Assembly (NCBI RefSeq): GCF_022834715.1
Contig: NZ_BQKC01000001.1
Span: 594,501 to 658,500, forward strand
Direction: 5' to 3'
Origin: Granulimonas faecalis
GTDB lineage: Bacteria > Actinomycetota > Coriobacteriia > Coriobacteriales > Atopobiaceae
DNA length: 64,000 bases
Shown: positions 38,104 to 47,108 of the stretch, one piece after another
Layout: each line of letters opens with the position of its first letter
How positions within the stretch are numbered: the first letter of the stretch is position 1
The notes under the pieces: generated by a model
What the model was told of the DNA's origin: nothing
Databases searched by the model: none
The model's input: the letters and a program-made list of their open reading frames with translations, nothing else
Position numbers and translations under genes: made by a program

Positions 38104-38994
38104 ATGTATGACATCACCTACTTCCACGAGGCAACGAGCGTCCAAGACGCCGTGAGGCACCTCACCGAACACCCCGAGGCCAAGGTGATCGCCGGTGGCA
38201 CCGACGTCCTGGTCCAGATCCGCGAGGGGCGCTTCGGCCCCACGGAGCTGGTGTCCATCCACGAGCTCAAAGACGAGCTCTGGGGCGTTACCCTCACCGA
38301 CGACGAGACCATCTGCATCGGCCCGATCACCTGGTTCCAGGCGGTGAACCGCGACCCCATCTGCCAGGAGCGCATCCCGGTGCTCTGCGACGCCTGCGAC
38401 ACCCCCGGCGGCCCCCAGCTCCGCGTCTCCGGCACCATCGGCGGCAACGTGGCCAACGGCATCACCTCGGCAGACACCGCCTCCACGCTCTTCGCCCTCG
38501 GCGCCAGGATGGTGCTCGAGGGGCCCGACGGCCAGCGCGTGGTGCCCATCGAGGAGTGGTACGCGGGTCCCGGCAAGACCGTGCGCGAGCAGAACGAGCT
38601 GCTCGTCTCCATCCAGATCCCCCGCGACCATTACGAGGGGTTCACCGGCGACTACATCAAGTACGGCAAGCGCAACGCCCTGGAGATCGCCACCATGGGG
38701 TGCTGCTGCCTGGTCAAGCTCGCCGCCGACCATGAGACCATCGAGGACGTCCGCTTCGCCTACGGCGTGGCCGGCCCCAACCCGTGCCGTTCCAAGGCGG
38801 CCGAGGACGCCGCCCGGGGCAAGACCGTGGCCGAGGCGGCTGCCGTCGTGGGCGACGCCGCCCTGGAGGACCTGCACCCCCGCGACTCCTGGCGCGCCTC
38901 CAAGGACTTCCGCATGCAGCTGATCAAAGAGATGACCCGGCGCGCTCTGGTGAACGCCGCCAACAAGGGAGGTTCCAGCGCATCATGGAAATGA
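38104..38994 (+). CDS. xdhB: Xanthine dehydrogenase FAD-binding subunit
   Basis: A 296-residue FAD subunit of the CoxM/XdhB family. FAD contacts are visible in AKVIAGGTDVLVQIREGR (pyrophosphate loop) and RVSGTIGGNVANGITSADTASTLFALGA. The C-terminal CO-dehydrogenase flavoprotein domain contains EIATMGCCCLVKL and RFAYGVAGPNPCRSKAAE. It passes electrons from the iron-sulfur subunit to NAD+ or another acceptor. It begins three bases after xdhA and overlaps the 2Fe-2S subunit gene by 10 bases, giving the standard A-B-C order. Confidence 0.95.
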   Translation: MYDITYFHEATSVQDAVRHLTEHPEAKVIAGGTDVLVQIREGRFGPTELVSIHELKDELWGVTLTDDETICIGPITWFQAVNRDPICQERIPVLCDACDTPGGPQLRVSGTIGGNVANGITSADTASTLFALGARMVLEGPDGQRVVPIEEWYAGPGKTVREQNELLVSIQIPRDHYEGFTGDYIKYGKRNALEIATMGCCCLVKLAADHETIEDVRFAYGVAGPNPCRSKAAEDAARGKTVAEAAAVVGDAALEDLHPRDSWRASKDFRMQLIKEMTRRALVNAANKGGSSASWK

Positions 38995-39488
38995 GAATCC
39001 TGAGCTGCACCGTCAACGGCAAGCCCGTCCAGGTGGGCTACGACGTCCGCGAGTGCCTTCTCGACACCCTGCACGACCGCCTCGGCCTCACCTCCGTCAA
39101 GCGTGGCTGCGAGGTGGGGGAGTGCGGCGCCTGCACCGTCCTCATCGACGGCGTGGCCACCGACACCTGCCTCTACCTCACCGCGTGGGCCGAGGGCAAG
39201 ACCATCGAGACCGTCGAGGGTCTCCAGGCCGCCGACGGCACCCTCGACCCCGTCCAGCAGGCCTTCATCGACGAGTTCGCCGTCCAGTGCGGCTTCTGCA
39301 TCCCCGGCATCATCATGTCGGCCGAGGAGCTCGTGCGCTCCGGCAAGACCTACACCCGCGACGAGATCCGCAAGGCCCTCTCGGGGCACCTCTGCCGCTG
39401 CACCGGCTACCAGAACATCGTCACCGCTGTTGAGAAGGCCGTGAACCTCGTCAACGGCATGGTGGGGGAGGACGGCGGCGCCGCCTGA
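38985..39488 (+). CDS. xdhC: Xanthine dehydrogenase 2Fe-2S subunit
   Basis: A 167-residue iron-sulfur subunit with two 2Fe-2S clusters: plant-type ferredoxin Cys in CEVGECGACTVLIDGVATDTC and the helical-domain set QCGFCIPGI...HLCRCTGYQNIV. It links the molybdenum and FAD chains. The ATG at 38985 is chosen because GGGAGG lies upstream and the protein starts MEMRILSCTVNG, as the family does. The 12-residue tail after NLVNG is short and acidic. Not to be confused with the XdhC-family chaperone encoded at 56699. Confidence 0.95.
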   Translation: MEMRILSCTVNGKPVQVGYDVRECLLDTLHDRLGLTSVKRGCEVGECGACTVLIDGVATDTCLYLTAWAEGKTIETVEGLQAADGTLDPVQQAFIDEFAVQCGFCIPGIIMSAEELVRSGKTYTRDEIRKALSGHLCRCTGYQNIVTAVEKAVNLVNGMVGEDGGAA

Positions 39489-39502
39489 CGCCCGGAACGT
39501 GA

Positions 39503-39546
39503 CCGTGCGGCGCCCCAGGACCTGGCGGGAGCGGGGCGCCGCACGG
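39503..39546 (+). terminator. Hairpin after xdhC
   Basis: Perfect 14-bp stem CCGTGCGGCGCCCC/GGGGCGCCGCACGG (39503-39516 with 39533-39546), loop of 16 bases, 14 bases after the stop. It separates the A-B-C genes from the second XdhA gene. Confidence 0.75.
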
Positions 39547-39683
39547 AATGCAAGGAGACAGGGGACCGGCGGGAGGGCTCGAGGGCCCGCCTCTCGGCCG
39601 ACTGTACCTTAGCTTCGAGCATACTCCTCGGACTCCCGCCATAGCACCCGCGTCTACACTCACGTTTTCCCGAAGGGGTAACT

Positions 39684-42020
39684 ATGGCCATAGGAAGAAG
39701 CGTGACGCGCGTCGATGCCATCGACAAGGTCACCGGCCGAGCCCAGTTCACGGCCGATCTCGTACCCAACCCCCACCTCGTAGCCAAGGTGGTGCGCTCC
39801 ACCATCGCCTCGGGACGGGTGGTGTCCATCGACACCTCCAAGGCCGAGAGGCTTCCGGGCGTGGTGGGCGTCTGGACCTGTTTCGACACCGACCTGCCCA
39901 GCTACCAGATCTACACCGCCGGCCACCCGTGGGTGGTCGACCCGGCCCACCGCGGCGACATCGAGGACCGCAAGATCCTCGACGCCAGGGTGCGCCAGTA
40001 CGGCGACAACATCGCCGCCGTCGTCGCGGAGGACTCCGTGACCGCCGACAGGGCCGTGAGGCTCATCGAGGTGGAGTATGAGGAGTACCCCATCATCTTC
40101 GACTACGAAGACGCTGTGAACCCGCCGGCCGGTGCCCCGCCCGTCCACGAGGAGTGCCCCGGCAACGTCCATGCCGAGTGGGACACTCGCACCGACCTCG
40201 AGGGCACCGGCTACGGCTCCATCGAGGAGATCCACGCCGACCCCCGGTGGCACCACGGCTCCTACACCATGGCCACGCCGCGCCAGCAGCAGGCCCACAT
40301 CGAGACGTGCCTGTCCTACTGCTACATGGAGGGCAAGCGCATCGTCTGCGTCACCTCCACCCAGATCCCGCACATCATCCGCCACTCCATCGGCCTCGCC
40401 CTCGAGATTCCCTGGGGCGACGTCCGCGTGATCAAGCCGTGCGTGGGCGGCGGCTTCGGCAACAAGCAGGACGTGCTATACGAGCCCCTCAACGCCTGGC
40501 TCTGCAAGAAGGTGGGCGGCCGCTGCGTCCTGCTCGAGCTCACCCGCGAGGAGGTCTTCTCCTGCACGCGCTCCCGCCAGCCCAAGCGCTTCGTGGCCGA
40601 GGCCAGCTGGGACGACGACATGAACCTCGTGGCCCGCTCCTGCGAGGGCTACTCCAACTCCGGCGGCTACGCCAGCCACGGCCAGGCCATCGTCGCCAAC
40701 GGCCAGGGGTCGTTCCGCTACATGTACTCGGGTCAGGAGAAGGCCTGCTACACCAAGGCCCTCACCTACTACTCCAACCAGTCCACCGCCGGCGCCATGC
40801 GCGCCTACGGCGTGCCCGAGAGTACCTGGGCGGCCGAGTGCATGATGAGCGACATCGCCTACGACATGGGCTGGGACGGCGCCGAGTTCCGTCTCAACAA
40901 CGCCATCAAGCTCGGTTACTCCGACCCGTTCTGGCCGGCGCCCCTGGTCTGCGTCTCAAACGGGCTGCCCGAGTGCGTCGAGCGGGGCAAGGAACTCATC
41001 GGTTGGGACGAGAAGAGGCGCCTCTACGCCGACGAGACCGGCCCCGTGCGCCACGGCGTGGGCATGGCGCTCCTGTGCTACAAGTGCTCCGTCGCCGGCC
41101 TCGAGCTCGAGACCGCCAGCGCCCGCATGCTGCTGGCCGAGGACGGCTCGGTCATGCTCGAGCTCGGCGCCACCGAGATCGGCCAGGGCTGCGACACCGT
41201 CATGTGCCAGATGTGCGCCGACGCGGTGGGCGTGCCCTTTGAGGCGGTGCACATCCTGTCCACCCAGGACACCGACGTGAGCCCCTACGGCGCCGGCGCC
41301 TACGCCAGCCGTCAGACCTACGTCACCGGCATCGCCATCAAGAAGGTGGCCGCCCAGCTCCGGGAGAAGATCCTCGCCTACGCCGCGGGCCTCATCCCAG
41401 ACGGCCAGAACCTCGACCTCGTGGACGGCCAGATCGTGGGCGGCCCCGACAGGGACCACCTCGAGCCCCTCATGGGCCTCGGCGAGCTCTCCTGCATCGC
41501 GTACTACTCCCGCACCGACTCCCAGCAGATCAGCGCCGAGGGAACGGCCCAGACCGACCTCAACTCCTTCTGCCTCGGCGCCTGCTTCGTGGAGGTGGAG
41601 GTGGACGTCCCCCTGTGCAAGGTGGAGGTCAAGAACGTCGTCCAGGTCCACGACTCCGGACGCATCATCAACCCGGCCACGGCCTCCGGCCAGGTCCACG
41701 GCGGCATCGCCCAGTCCGTGGGGTTCGGCCTGTTCGAGGAGCTCATCGAGGACCCCGCCACCGGCCGGACCCTGAACGACAACTTCCTCGACTACAAGAT
41801 CCCCACCATGCTCGACCTGCCCGACCTCACGGCCGAGTTCGTGGAGACCTGGGACCCCACGGGCCCCTTCGGCAACAAGTCCCTGGGGGAGCCGCCGGCC
41901 ATCCCCGCCGCCCCGGCCATCCGCGACGCCATCCTCGACGCCACGGGCGTGAAGCTCTACGAGGCCCCCATGACGCCCCAGCGCCTCTTCGAGGGGTTCA
42001 AGGAGGCCGGCCTGGTCTGA
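39684..42020 (+). CDS. xdhA: Xanthine dehydrogenase-type molybdenum subunit, paralog 2
   Basis: A 778-residue molybdopterin subunit closely similar to the protein at 35767 over its whole length: VTRVDAIDKVTGRAQFTADLV, VGGGFGNKQDVLYEPLNAWLC, STAGAMRAYGVPES, GATEIGQGCDTVMCQM, VHGGIAQSVGFGLFEEL, and the catalytic Glu in NKSLGEPPAIPAAPAIRDAIL. Residues near the molybdenum differ in places (GQGCDTVMCQMCA against GQGADTVFSQMAA), so the substrate may differ. It has no FAD or 2Fe-2S genes of its own nearby and presumably shares those at 38104-39488. A 195-base gap with a hairpin precedes it, so it may have a separate promoter. Confidence 0.92.
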   Translation: MAIGRSVTRVDAIDKVTGRAQFTADLVPNPHLVAKVVRSTIASGRVVSIDTSKAERLPGVVGVWTCFDTDLPSYQIYTAGHPWVVDPAHRGDIEDRKILDARVRQYGDNIAAVVAEDSVTADRAVRLIEVEYEEYPIIFDYEDAVNPPAGAPPVHEECPGNVHAEWDTRTDLEGTGYGSIEEIHADPRWHHGSYTMATPRQQQAHIETCLSYCYMEGKRIVCVTSTQIPHIIRHSIGLALEIPWGDVRVIKPCVGGGFGNKQDVLYEPLNAWLCKKVGGRCVLLELTREEVFSCTRSRQPKRFVAEASWDDDMNLVARSCEGYSNSGGYASHGQAIVANGQGSFRYMYSGQEKACYTKALTYYSNQSTAGAMRAYGVPESTWAAECMMSDIAYDMGWDGAEFRLNNAIKLGYSDPFWPAPLVCVSNGLPECVERGKELIGWDEKRRLYADETGPVRHGVGMALLCYKCSVAGLELETASARMLLAEDGSVMLELGATEIGQGCDTVMCQMCADAVGVPFEAVHILSTQDTDVSPYGAGAYASRQTYVTGIAIKKVAAQLREKILAYAAGLIPDGQNLDLVDGQIVGGPDRDHLEPLMGLGELSCIAYYSRTDSQQISAEGTAQTDLNSFCLGACFVEVEVDVPLCKVEVKNVVQVHDSGRIINPATASGQVHGGIAQSVGFGLFEELIEDPATGRTLNDNFLDYKIPTMLDLPDLTAEFVETWDPTGPFGNKSLGEPPAIPAAPAIRDAILDATGVKLYEAPMTPQRLFEGFKEAGLV

Positions 42021-42241
42021 CGTTCTTCCAAATAGTGTGCCCATAGCACAAGCGTGGGCCGTACCCTTCGGTTTCCCCTTATTTTCCGTTCGCAGAACCA
42101 AACTGAACGTTTGGGGAACGGGCGTGTAAGGTGGAATGAAAATAAGGGGATGCACTTCAACGGGTTCTCTTATTTTCCCTGTACCGCGGGCGCGGCCCAC
42201 GCCCGGCATCGGATCGTCGTCATCCCGAGAAAGGCGGTCGT
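42021..42241. promoter_or_regulatory. Palindrome-rich control region of the nucleoside ABC importer operon
   Basis: A perfect 12-bp inverted repeat CCCCTTATTTTC (42075-42086)/GAAAATAAGGGG (42138-42149) encloses the shared operator at 42098-42114. The half-site CTTATTTTCC recurs at 42169-42178. The A/T content is far above that of the flanking genes. Two proteins, or one protein looping DNA, could act here. Confidence 0.55.
42098..42114. promoter_or_regulatory. Shared purine-cluster operator before the ABC importer
   Basis: CCAAAC-TGAAC-GTTTGG, a perfect 6-5-6 palindrome with the same arms as the site at 47145, 128 bases before the ATPase start. Confidence 0.6.
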
Positions 42242-43747
42242 ATGGAAGAACTGCTGCGGATGGAGGGGATCAGCAAGCGCTTCGGGACGTTCTACGCCAA
42301 CCACGGCGTGAACCTCGATATCAGGCGCGGCGAGGTCCACACGCTCCTCGGAGAGAACGGGGCGGGCAAGTCCACCCTCATGAACATCCTCATCGGGCTC
42401 TACCAGCCCACGGAGGGCAGGATCTTCATGGGGGGCAAGGAGGTCCACATCACCTCTCCGGCAGTCGCCGTCGAGCACGGCATCGGCATGGTGCACCAGC
42501 ACTTCATGCTCATCGAGGCCATGACGGGCTTCGAGAACATCATCCTCGGCTCCAAGGTCAACCCGTCGCCCCTCATCGAGGAGGCCAAGGACAAGAAGGC
42601 CATCATGGAGCTGGCCGAGCGCTACGGCCTCGAGGTGGACCTCGACCTTCCCGTGAGCGAGATGTCCATCGGCATGCAGCAGCGCGTCGAGATCCTCAAG
42701 GTGCTCTACCGCGGTGCGGAGCTGCTCATCCTCGACGAGCCCACCGCCGTCCTCACCGACCAGGAGGTCGAGGGCCTCTTCGAGATCATGCGGTCGCTCA
42801 CGGCCGAGGGTAAGTCGGTCATCTTCATCTCCCACAAGATGCGCGAGGTCACCCGCATCTCCGACCGGGTCACGGTGCTGCGCGCCGGCGAGTCGGTGGA
42901 GACCCTCGAGATGGCCGACACCACGGGTCAGGAGCTCTCCGACCTCATGATCGGCCACCACTACGTGGAGAGCACCTACGAGAAGGTCGCGGGCGAGCGC
43001 CCGGTCCTCGAGATCAAGGGGGTCTCCTACCACCCCGAGGAGAAGCACGGCGGCCTGAGGGACGTCGACCTCACGGTGCACAGCGGCGAGATCGTGGGCA
43101 TCGCCGGCATCGACGGCAACGGCCAGTCCCAGGTCGCGGCCCTCGTGGCCGGGCTCATCGCGCCGGAGTCGGGGGAGGTGTGGCGCAACGGCGAGAAGGT
43201 GGCCGTGTTCTCCCCGGAGGACTTCATCGACCAGGGCCTCGGCAACATCCCCGAGGACCGCAACAAGATGGGTCTCGTGGGCGACATGACCGTGGCCCAG
43301 AACCTCATCCTCAAGGAGACCGACTCCGACCGGTTCTCCCTCGGCCACGGTCTCTGGCTCAAGTCCGGCGCCATCCAGGAGTTCGCCGAGACCAAGCGCG
43401 CCGAGAACGACATCCGCTGCACCTCGGTCAACCAGACCGCGAGGAGCCTCTCCGGCGGCAACCAGCAGAAGGTGATCCTGGCCAGGGAGCTCGACGGCGA
43501 CCCCGAGGTGCTCGTGGCGGTGTACCCCACCCGCGGCCTCGACATCGGCGCCACCAACTTCATCCACGACTCCATCGTGGCCCAGCGCGACAAGGGCTGC
43601 GCGGTGCTCCTCATCTCCGCCGACTTCGACGAGGTCCTCAAGCTCTCCGACCGCATCGCGGTGCTGTTCGAGGGCGAGATCATGGGCGAGTACCCAGGAG
43701 ACAACCCGCCCATCGACCAGATCAGCCTCGCGATGGCAGGAAAGTAG
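42242..43747 (+). CDS. Nucleoside/purine ABC importer ATP-binding protein (two ABC domains)
   Basis: A 501-residue double ATPase of the BMP/sugar importer group, like NupO. Domain 1 has GENGAGKST (Walker A), SIGMQQRVEILKVL (signature) and LLILDEPTAVLTD (Walker B), all intact. Domain 2 (from about residue 255) has GIDGNGQSQ, LSGGNQQKVILAREL and VLVAVYPTRGLDIG, where the usual DE of Walker B is replaced. Such asymmetry is normal in the family. It heads a four-gene operon with two permeases and a BMP lipoprotein and is preceded by the shared operator. Family substrates are nucleosides and related purine compounds. Confidence 0.92.
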   Translation: MEELLRMEGISKRFGTFYANHGVNLDIRRGEVHTLLGENGAGKSTLMNILIGLYQPTEGRIFMGGKEVHITSPAVAVEHGIGMVHQHFMLIEAMTGFENIILGSKVNPSPLIEEAKDKKAIMELAERYGLEVDLDLPVSEMSIGMQQRVEILKVLYRGAELLILDEPTAVLTDQEVEGLFEIMRSLTAEGKSVIFISHKMREVTRISDRVTVLRAGESVETLEMADTTGQELSDLMIGHHYVESTYEKVAGERPVLEIKGVSYHPEEKHGGLRDVDLTVHSGEIVGIAGIDGNGQSQVAALVAGLIAPESGEVWRNGEKVAVFSPEDFIDQGLGNIPEDRNKMGLVGDMTVAQNLILKETDSDRFSLGHGLWLKSGAIQEFAETKRAENDIRCTSVNQTARSLSGGNQQKVILARELDGDPEVLVAVYPTRGLDIGATNFIHDSIVAQRDKGCAVLLISADFDEVLKLSDRIAVLFEGEIMGEYPGDNPPIDQISLAMAGK

Positions 43748-43757
43748 GTGAGAGGCA

Positions 43758-44885
43758 GTGAGTAGATTCAGATTCACCAAGTTCGGCAAGCGCTACCGCG
43801 ACAAGGCCCTCGGCATCGTCATCCCCGTCGTGGCCATCCTCCTGGCCTTCGTGGTGGGCGCGATCGTCATCCTGTGCCTCGGCAAGAACCCCGTGGAGGG
43901 CTACGCCCTGCTCTTCTCCGGCGCCCTTGGCAACCCCGGGCGCGTGGCCCAGTCGCTCATGAGCGCGTGCCCGCTCATCTTCACGTCGCTCGCCGTGGCG
44001 TTCGCTTACAAGTGCGGCGTCTTCAACCTCGGCGGCGAGGGCCAGTTCATCATGGGCGCCACGGTGACCATGATGGTGCTGCAGGTCACGGGCGCCCAGG
44101 GTGTGCCCGGCGTCCTGCTCGGCATCCTCGTGGGCATCGTCGCCGGCGGCGTCTGGGGCCTCCTGCCCGGCGTCATGAAGATCACCCGCGGCCTCAACGA
44201 ACTCATCACCACGATCATGCTCAACTACGTGGCCACGTTGTTCATGAACTACATCTACTCGGGTCCGTTCCACGACCCCGACTCCGGCAACCTCCAGACG
44301 CCCGCCGTGGCCGACAGCGTGAACCTCATCCGCGTCGACCGCATGCACTTCGGCGTCATCATCGCCATCCTCATGGCGGTCGTGGTCTGGTACGTCATCT
44401 ACAAGACGAGCTTCGGTTTCAAGATCCGCGCCGTGGGCATCAACCCCACCGCCGCGCGGGTCGCGGGCTTCCCCGTCAAGCGCCTCGTGCTCCTCTCGTT
44501 CGTGATCTCGGGCGCCATCGCCGGCTTCGGCGGCTCCGTCGACCTCCTCGGGCGCCAGTACCGCCTCATGACGGGCTTCGGCTCGGGCTTCGGGTTCTCG
44601 GGCGTGGCCATCGCGCTCATCGCCCAGCTCAACCCGATCGGCTCCATGGTGGTAGCCCTGTTCTTCGGCATGCTCACCACCGGCGCCTCCTCCATGCAGG
44701 TGGGCATCATGGTCCCGTCCGCCATCCTCGACATCATCCGCGCCCTCATCATCATCTTCGCGGTGTCCGGCATGGCCCTCATGAAGCTCCCCACCTTCAA
44801 GAACCTGCTCAACCGTCGCCCCATGGATCAGGAGGGCCTCGTGCCCCCGGCCGCCGGTGACCAGAAAGTGGAGGTGAGCGAGTAA
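43758..44885 (+). CDS. Nucleoside ABC importer permease 1 (NupP-like)
   Basis: A 375-residue membrane protein with about nine to ten hydrophobic segments, in the BPD_transp_2 (RbsC/LivH-like) family. Typical blocks: AVAFAYKCGVFNLGGEGQFIMGA, TRGLNELITTIMLNYVATLFMNY and GFKIRAVGINPTAARVAGFPVKR, the last being the cytoplasmic loop that contacts the ATPase. GTG 43758 has GAGAGG upstream. Its stop shares one base with the next start (TAATG), so the permeases are made as a pair. Confidence 0.92.
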   Translation: MSRFRFTKFGKRYRDKALGIVIPVVAILLAFVVGAIVILCLGKNPVEGYALLFSGALGNPGRVAQSLMSACPLIFTSLAVAFAYKCGVFNLGGEGQFIMGATVTMMVLQVTGAQGVPGVLLGILVGIVAGGVWGLLPGVMKITRGLNELITTIMLNYVATLFMNYIYSGPFHDPDSGNLQTPAVADSVNLIRVDRMHFGVIIAILMAVVVWYVIYKTSFGFKIRAVGINPTAARVAGFPVKRLVLLSFVISGAIAGFGGSVDLLGRQYRLMTGFGSGFGFSGVAIALIAQLNPIGSMVVALFFGMLTTGASSMQVGIMVPSAILDIIRALIIIFAVSGMALMKLPTFKNLLNRRPMDQEGLVPPAAGDQKVEVSE

Positions 44886-45820
44886 TGGAAGCCTTCCTCA
44901 GCTCCATGCCCGACGTGCTGGCCACGACCATCCGCATGACGGTACCGCTGCTCTTCGTGGCCCTGGGCGAGCTCTTCTCGGAGCGCGCCGGCCTCGTGAA
45001 CATCGGCCTCGACGGCCTCATGACCATCGGCGCCTTCACCGGCTTCGTGGTGGGCTACCAGACCGGCAACCTCTGGCTCGGTGTCCTGTGCGGCGCGGTG
45101 GCCGGCATAGCCGTGAACATGGTCTACGCCTTCTGCACCGTCTCGCTGCGCGTGGACCAGACGGTGACCGGCATGGCCATCAACATCCTCGCGCCCGGCA
45201 TAGCCACCTTCGCCTACAAGGTCATCTTCGGCGACGGGTCCACCCTCGTCCAGGGCACCACCATGGACAAGCTGGCCGTCCCCGGCCTCTCGGCCATCCC
45301 GTTCGTGGGCGACATCCTGTTCAACCAGACGATCCTCGCCTATCTGGCCTACATCGCCGTGCCCCTCTGCTGGTTCTACTTCGCCCGCACCCGTGGCGGC
45401 CTCAACTTCCGCTCCGTGGGCGAGAACCCCCAGGCGGCCGAGACCCTGGGCATCGACGCCATCAGGACCAAGTACCTCGCCTCGGTGGTCTGCGGCGCCC
45501 TCGCCGGCATCGGCGGCGCCTTCCTCACCCTCTGCTACACGAGCACCTATGCCACCGGCGTGGTGGCAGGCCGCGGCTTCATCGCCCTCGCGGCCGTGAT
45601 CTTCGGCCGCTGGAGCTCGGTGGGCATCCTCGGCGCCACGCTGCTCTTCGGCTTCTTCGACGCCGTGCAGATCGCCCTGCAGGTGTCCGCCCCTGTGGTC
45701 CCGTACCAGTTCTTCGCCATGATCCCCTATGTGTTCACCATCGTCGCCCTGTTCTTCTTCAACGCCCAGAAGGGCGGGCCAAAGGCCAACGGAAAGCCCT
45801 ACTTCCGAGAGGAACGCTGA
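44885..45820 (+). CDS. Nucleoside ABC importer permease 2 (NupQ-like)
   Basis: A 311-residue membrane protein with about eight hydrophobic segments. It matches the second permease of BMP-type importers: VALGELFSERAGLVNIGLDGLMTIGAF, RVDQTVTGMAINILAPGIA, FRSVGENPQAAETLGIDAIRTKY and AGRGFIALAAVIFGRWSSVGILGATLLFGF. It forms the channel with the permease encoded directly upstream. After the stop, an intercistronic hairpin precedes the binding-protein gene. Confidence 0.92.
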   Translation: MEAFLSSMPDVLATTIRMTVPLLFVALGELFSERAGLVNIGLDGLMTIGAFTGFVVGYQTGNLWLGVLCGAVAGIAVNMVYAFCTVSLRVDQTVTGMAINILAPGIATFAYKVIFGDGSTLVQGTTMDKLAVPGLSAIPFVGDILFNQTILAYLAYIAVPLCWFYFARTRGGLNFRSVGENPQAAETLGIDAIRTKYLASVVCGALAGIGGAFLTLCYTSTYATGVVAGRGFIALAAVIFGRWSSVGILGATLLFGFFDAVQIALQVSAPVVPYQFFAMIPYVFTIVALFFFNAQKGGPKANGKPYFREER

Positions 45821-45833
45821 CCCAGGTCCCAAG

Positions 45834-45853
45834 GGGCCCTGGTCCCAGGGCCC
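45834..45853 (+). other. Intercistronic hairpin before the BMP lipoprotein gene
   Basis: GGGCCCTG-GTCC-CAGGGCCC, an 8-bp stem within a GC-rich 79-base gap. Hairpins in this position often protect or process the downstream mRNA so that the binding protein is made in excess over the permeases. Confidence 0.5.
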
Positions 45854-45899
45854 AGGAGAGCGCCTCGCACAAGAGGGGCGCGCAGAGAAAGGTGTGTCT

Positions 45900-46916
45900 A
45901 TGAAGAACGTCAAGAAGTGGCTCGGGCTGTTCATGTGCGGCCTGCTCGCCGTGGTCTGCGTGGCCGGCCTCAGCGCCTGCGGCGGTTCCGGCGACTCGGG
46001 TTCCGGCGACTCGGGCACCGAGGGCGGCGGCTCCGGCAAGAAGGTCGCCATGATCCTCGACGGCCCCGTGAATGACGGCGGCTGGGGCGCCTCCTGCTAC
46101 GACGCCATGGTCCAGGCTGCCAAGGACCACGGTTGGGAGACCGCCTATACCGAGAACGTCGCCCAAGCCGACTGGACCACCACCATGCAGGACTACGTCG
46201 ACCAGGGCTACGACCTGGTCATCGCCCCGGGCAACCAGTACACCGCCTCCGTGGAGGACTGCGCCAAGTCCAACCCCGACGCCAAGTTCTGCATCTTCAA
46301 CGACGAGGTGAGCGACTACGACAACATCGAGTGCACCATGCCCGACACCGTGCAGATCGGCCAGATCGCCGGCATCATGGCGGGCCTGACCTCCAAGACC
46401 AACAACATCGGCTTCATCGGCGCCATGGAGCTCGACACCACCCTCAACAAGATCAAGGGCTACACCGAGGCCGCCCAGAAGATCAACCCCGACATCAAGG
46501 TGACCACCGCCTACTCCAACAGCTTCTCCGACGCCGCCAAGGGCAAGGAGCTGGCCACCACCATGATCAACTCCAACAACGTCGACGTCATGTTCGGTGA
46601 CGCCTCCATCGTCGACACCGGCGCCCGCGAGGCCCTCAAGGAGGCCGGTGCCGGCCACTTCGACATCGGCCAGCCCGGCGACATCACCGACACCGACCCC
46701 GAGCTCATCCTGGTCTCCGTGGTCACCGACAACGTGAAGATGACCAACGAGGTGATGGACGACGTGGAGAGCGGCTCCTTCGGCAAGAAGACCATCAAGG
46801 GCGACCTGTCCAACGGCGGCGTCTACGCCGGCGCCGTGTCCGACAAGATCGTCGACGCCGACACCAAGGCCAAGTTCGAGGAGTACGTGGCCCAGCTCAA
46901 GGACGGCAAGTTCTAA
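45900..46916 (+). CDS. BMP-family substrate-binding lipoprotein of the nucleoside importer
   Basis: A 338-residue lipoprotein. Signal peptide MKNVKKWLGLFMCGLLAVVCVAG, lipobox LSAC, then a Gly/Ser-rich linker to about residue 46. The mature domain is BMP/PnrA-like: VAMILDGPVNDGGWGASCYDAM, LVIAPGNQYTASVEDCAKSNPDAKFCIFND, IGFIGAMELDTTLNKIKGYTEAAQ and VDVMFGDASIVDTGAREALKEA. Known members bind purine nucleosides. The ATG at 45900 follows GAGAAAGGTGTGTCT. Fourth and last gene of the importer operon, closed by the hairpin at 46964. Confidence 0.92.
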   Translation: MKNVKKWLGLFMCGLLAVVCVAGLSACGGSGDSGSGDSGTEGGGSGKKVAMILDGPVNDGGWGASCYDAMVQAAKDHGWETAYTENVAQADWTTTMQDYVDQGYDLVIAPGNQYTASVEDCAKSNPDAKFCIFNDEVSDYDNIECTMPDTVQIGQIAGIMAGLTSKTNNIGFIGAMELDTTLNKIKGYTEAAQKINPDIKVTTAYSNSFSDAAKGKELATTMINSNNVDVMFGDASIVDTGAREALKEAGAGHFDIGQPGDITDTDPELILVSVVTDNVKMTNEVMDDVESGSFGKKTIKGDLSNGGVYAGAVSDKIVDADTKAKFEEYVAQLKDGKF

Positions 46917-46963
46917 CGCAAAACCTCCAACCGTCCCCGAACAACCCCTTGGTCAGGTCCGAG

Positions 46964-46998
46964 AAGGCCCCGGAGCGAGCGCGTCTGCCCGGGGCCTT
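46964..46998 (+). terminator. Hairpin terminator of the nucleoside importer operon
   Basis: Perfect 11-bp stem GAAGGCCCCGG/CCGGGGCCTTC (46964-46974 with 46988-46998), 13-base loop, 48 bases after the BMP gene. Confidence 0.75.
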
Positions 46999-47108
46999 CC
47001 CCTATGGAGCCGACGAGGAGAGGGAGGAGCGAAAATACCCGCTCACGGCCCCTGAACAACCGTCCACCGGTAAACGGCGTCGATTGGGGGGACTCTGGGG
47101 GATGAGCC

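Noticed and set aside
32722-38877. A 2051-codon open frame on the minus strand, and similar long minus-strand frames at 10181-13060 and 47130-50012
   Set aside because: They lie opposite well-recognised genes (xdh, activase, ygeX/Y), are rich in Gly/His/Val/Ala as expected from reverse-complement codons at high GC, and have no recognisable domains or ribosome sites.
45827-45853. GGTCCC/GGGCCC repeats taken as a mobile-element end
   Set aside because: They form one intercistronic hairpin inside a coherent ABC operon, with no transposase or target duplication.
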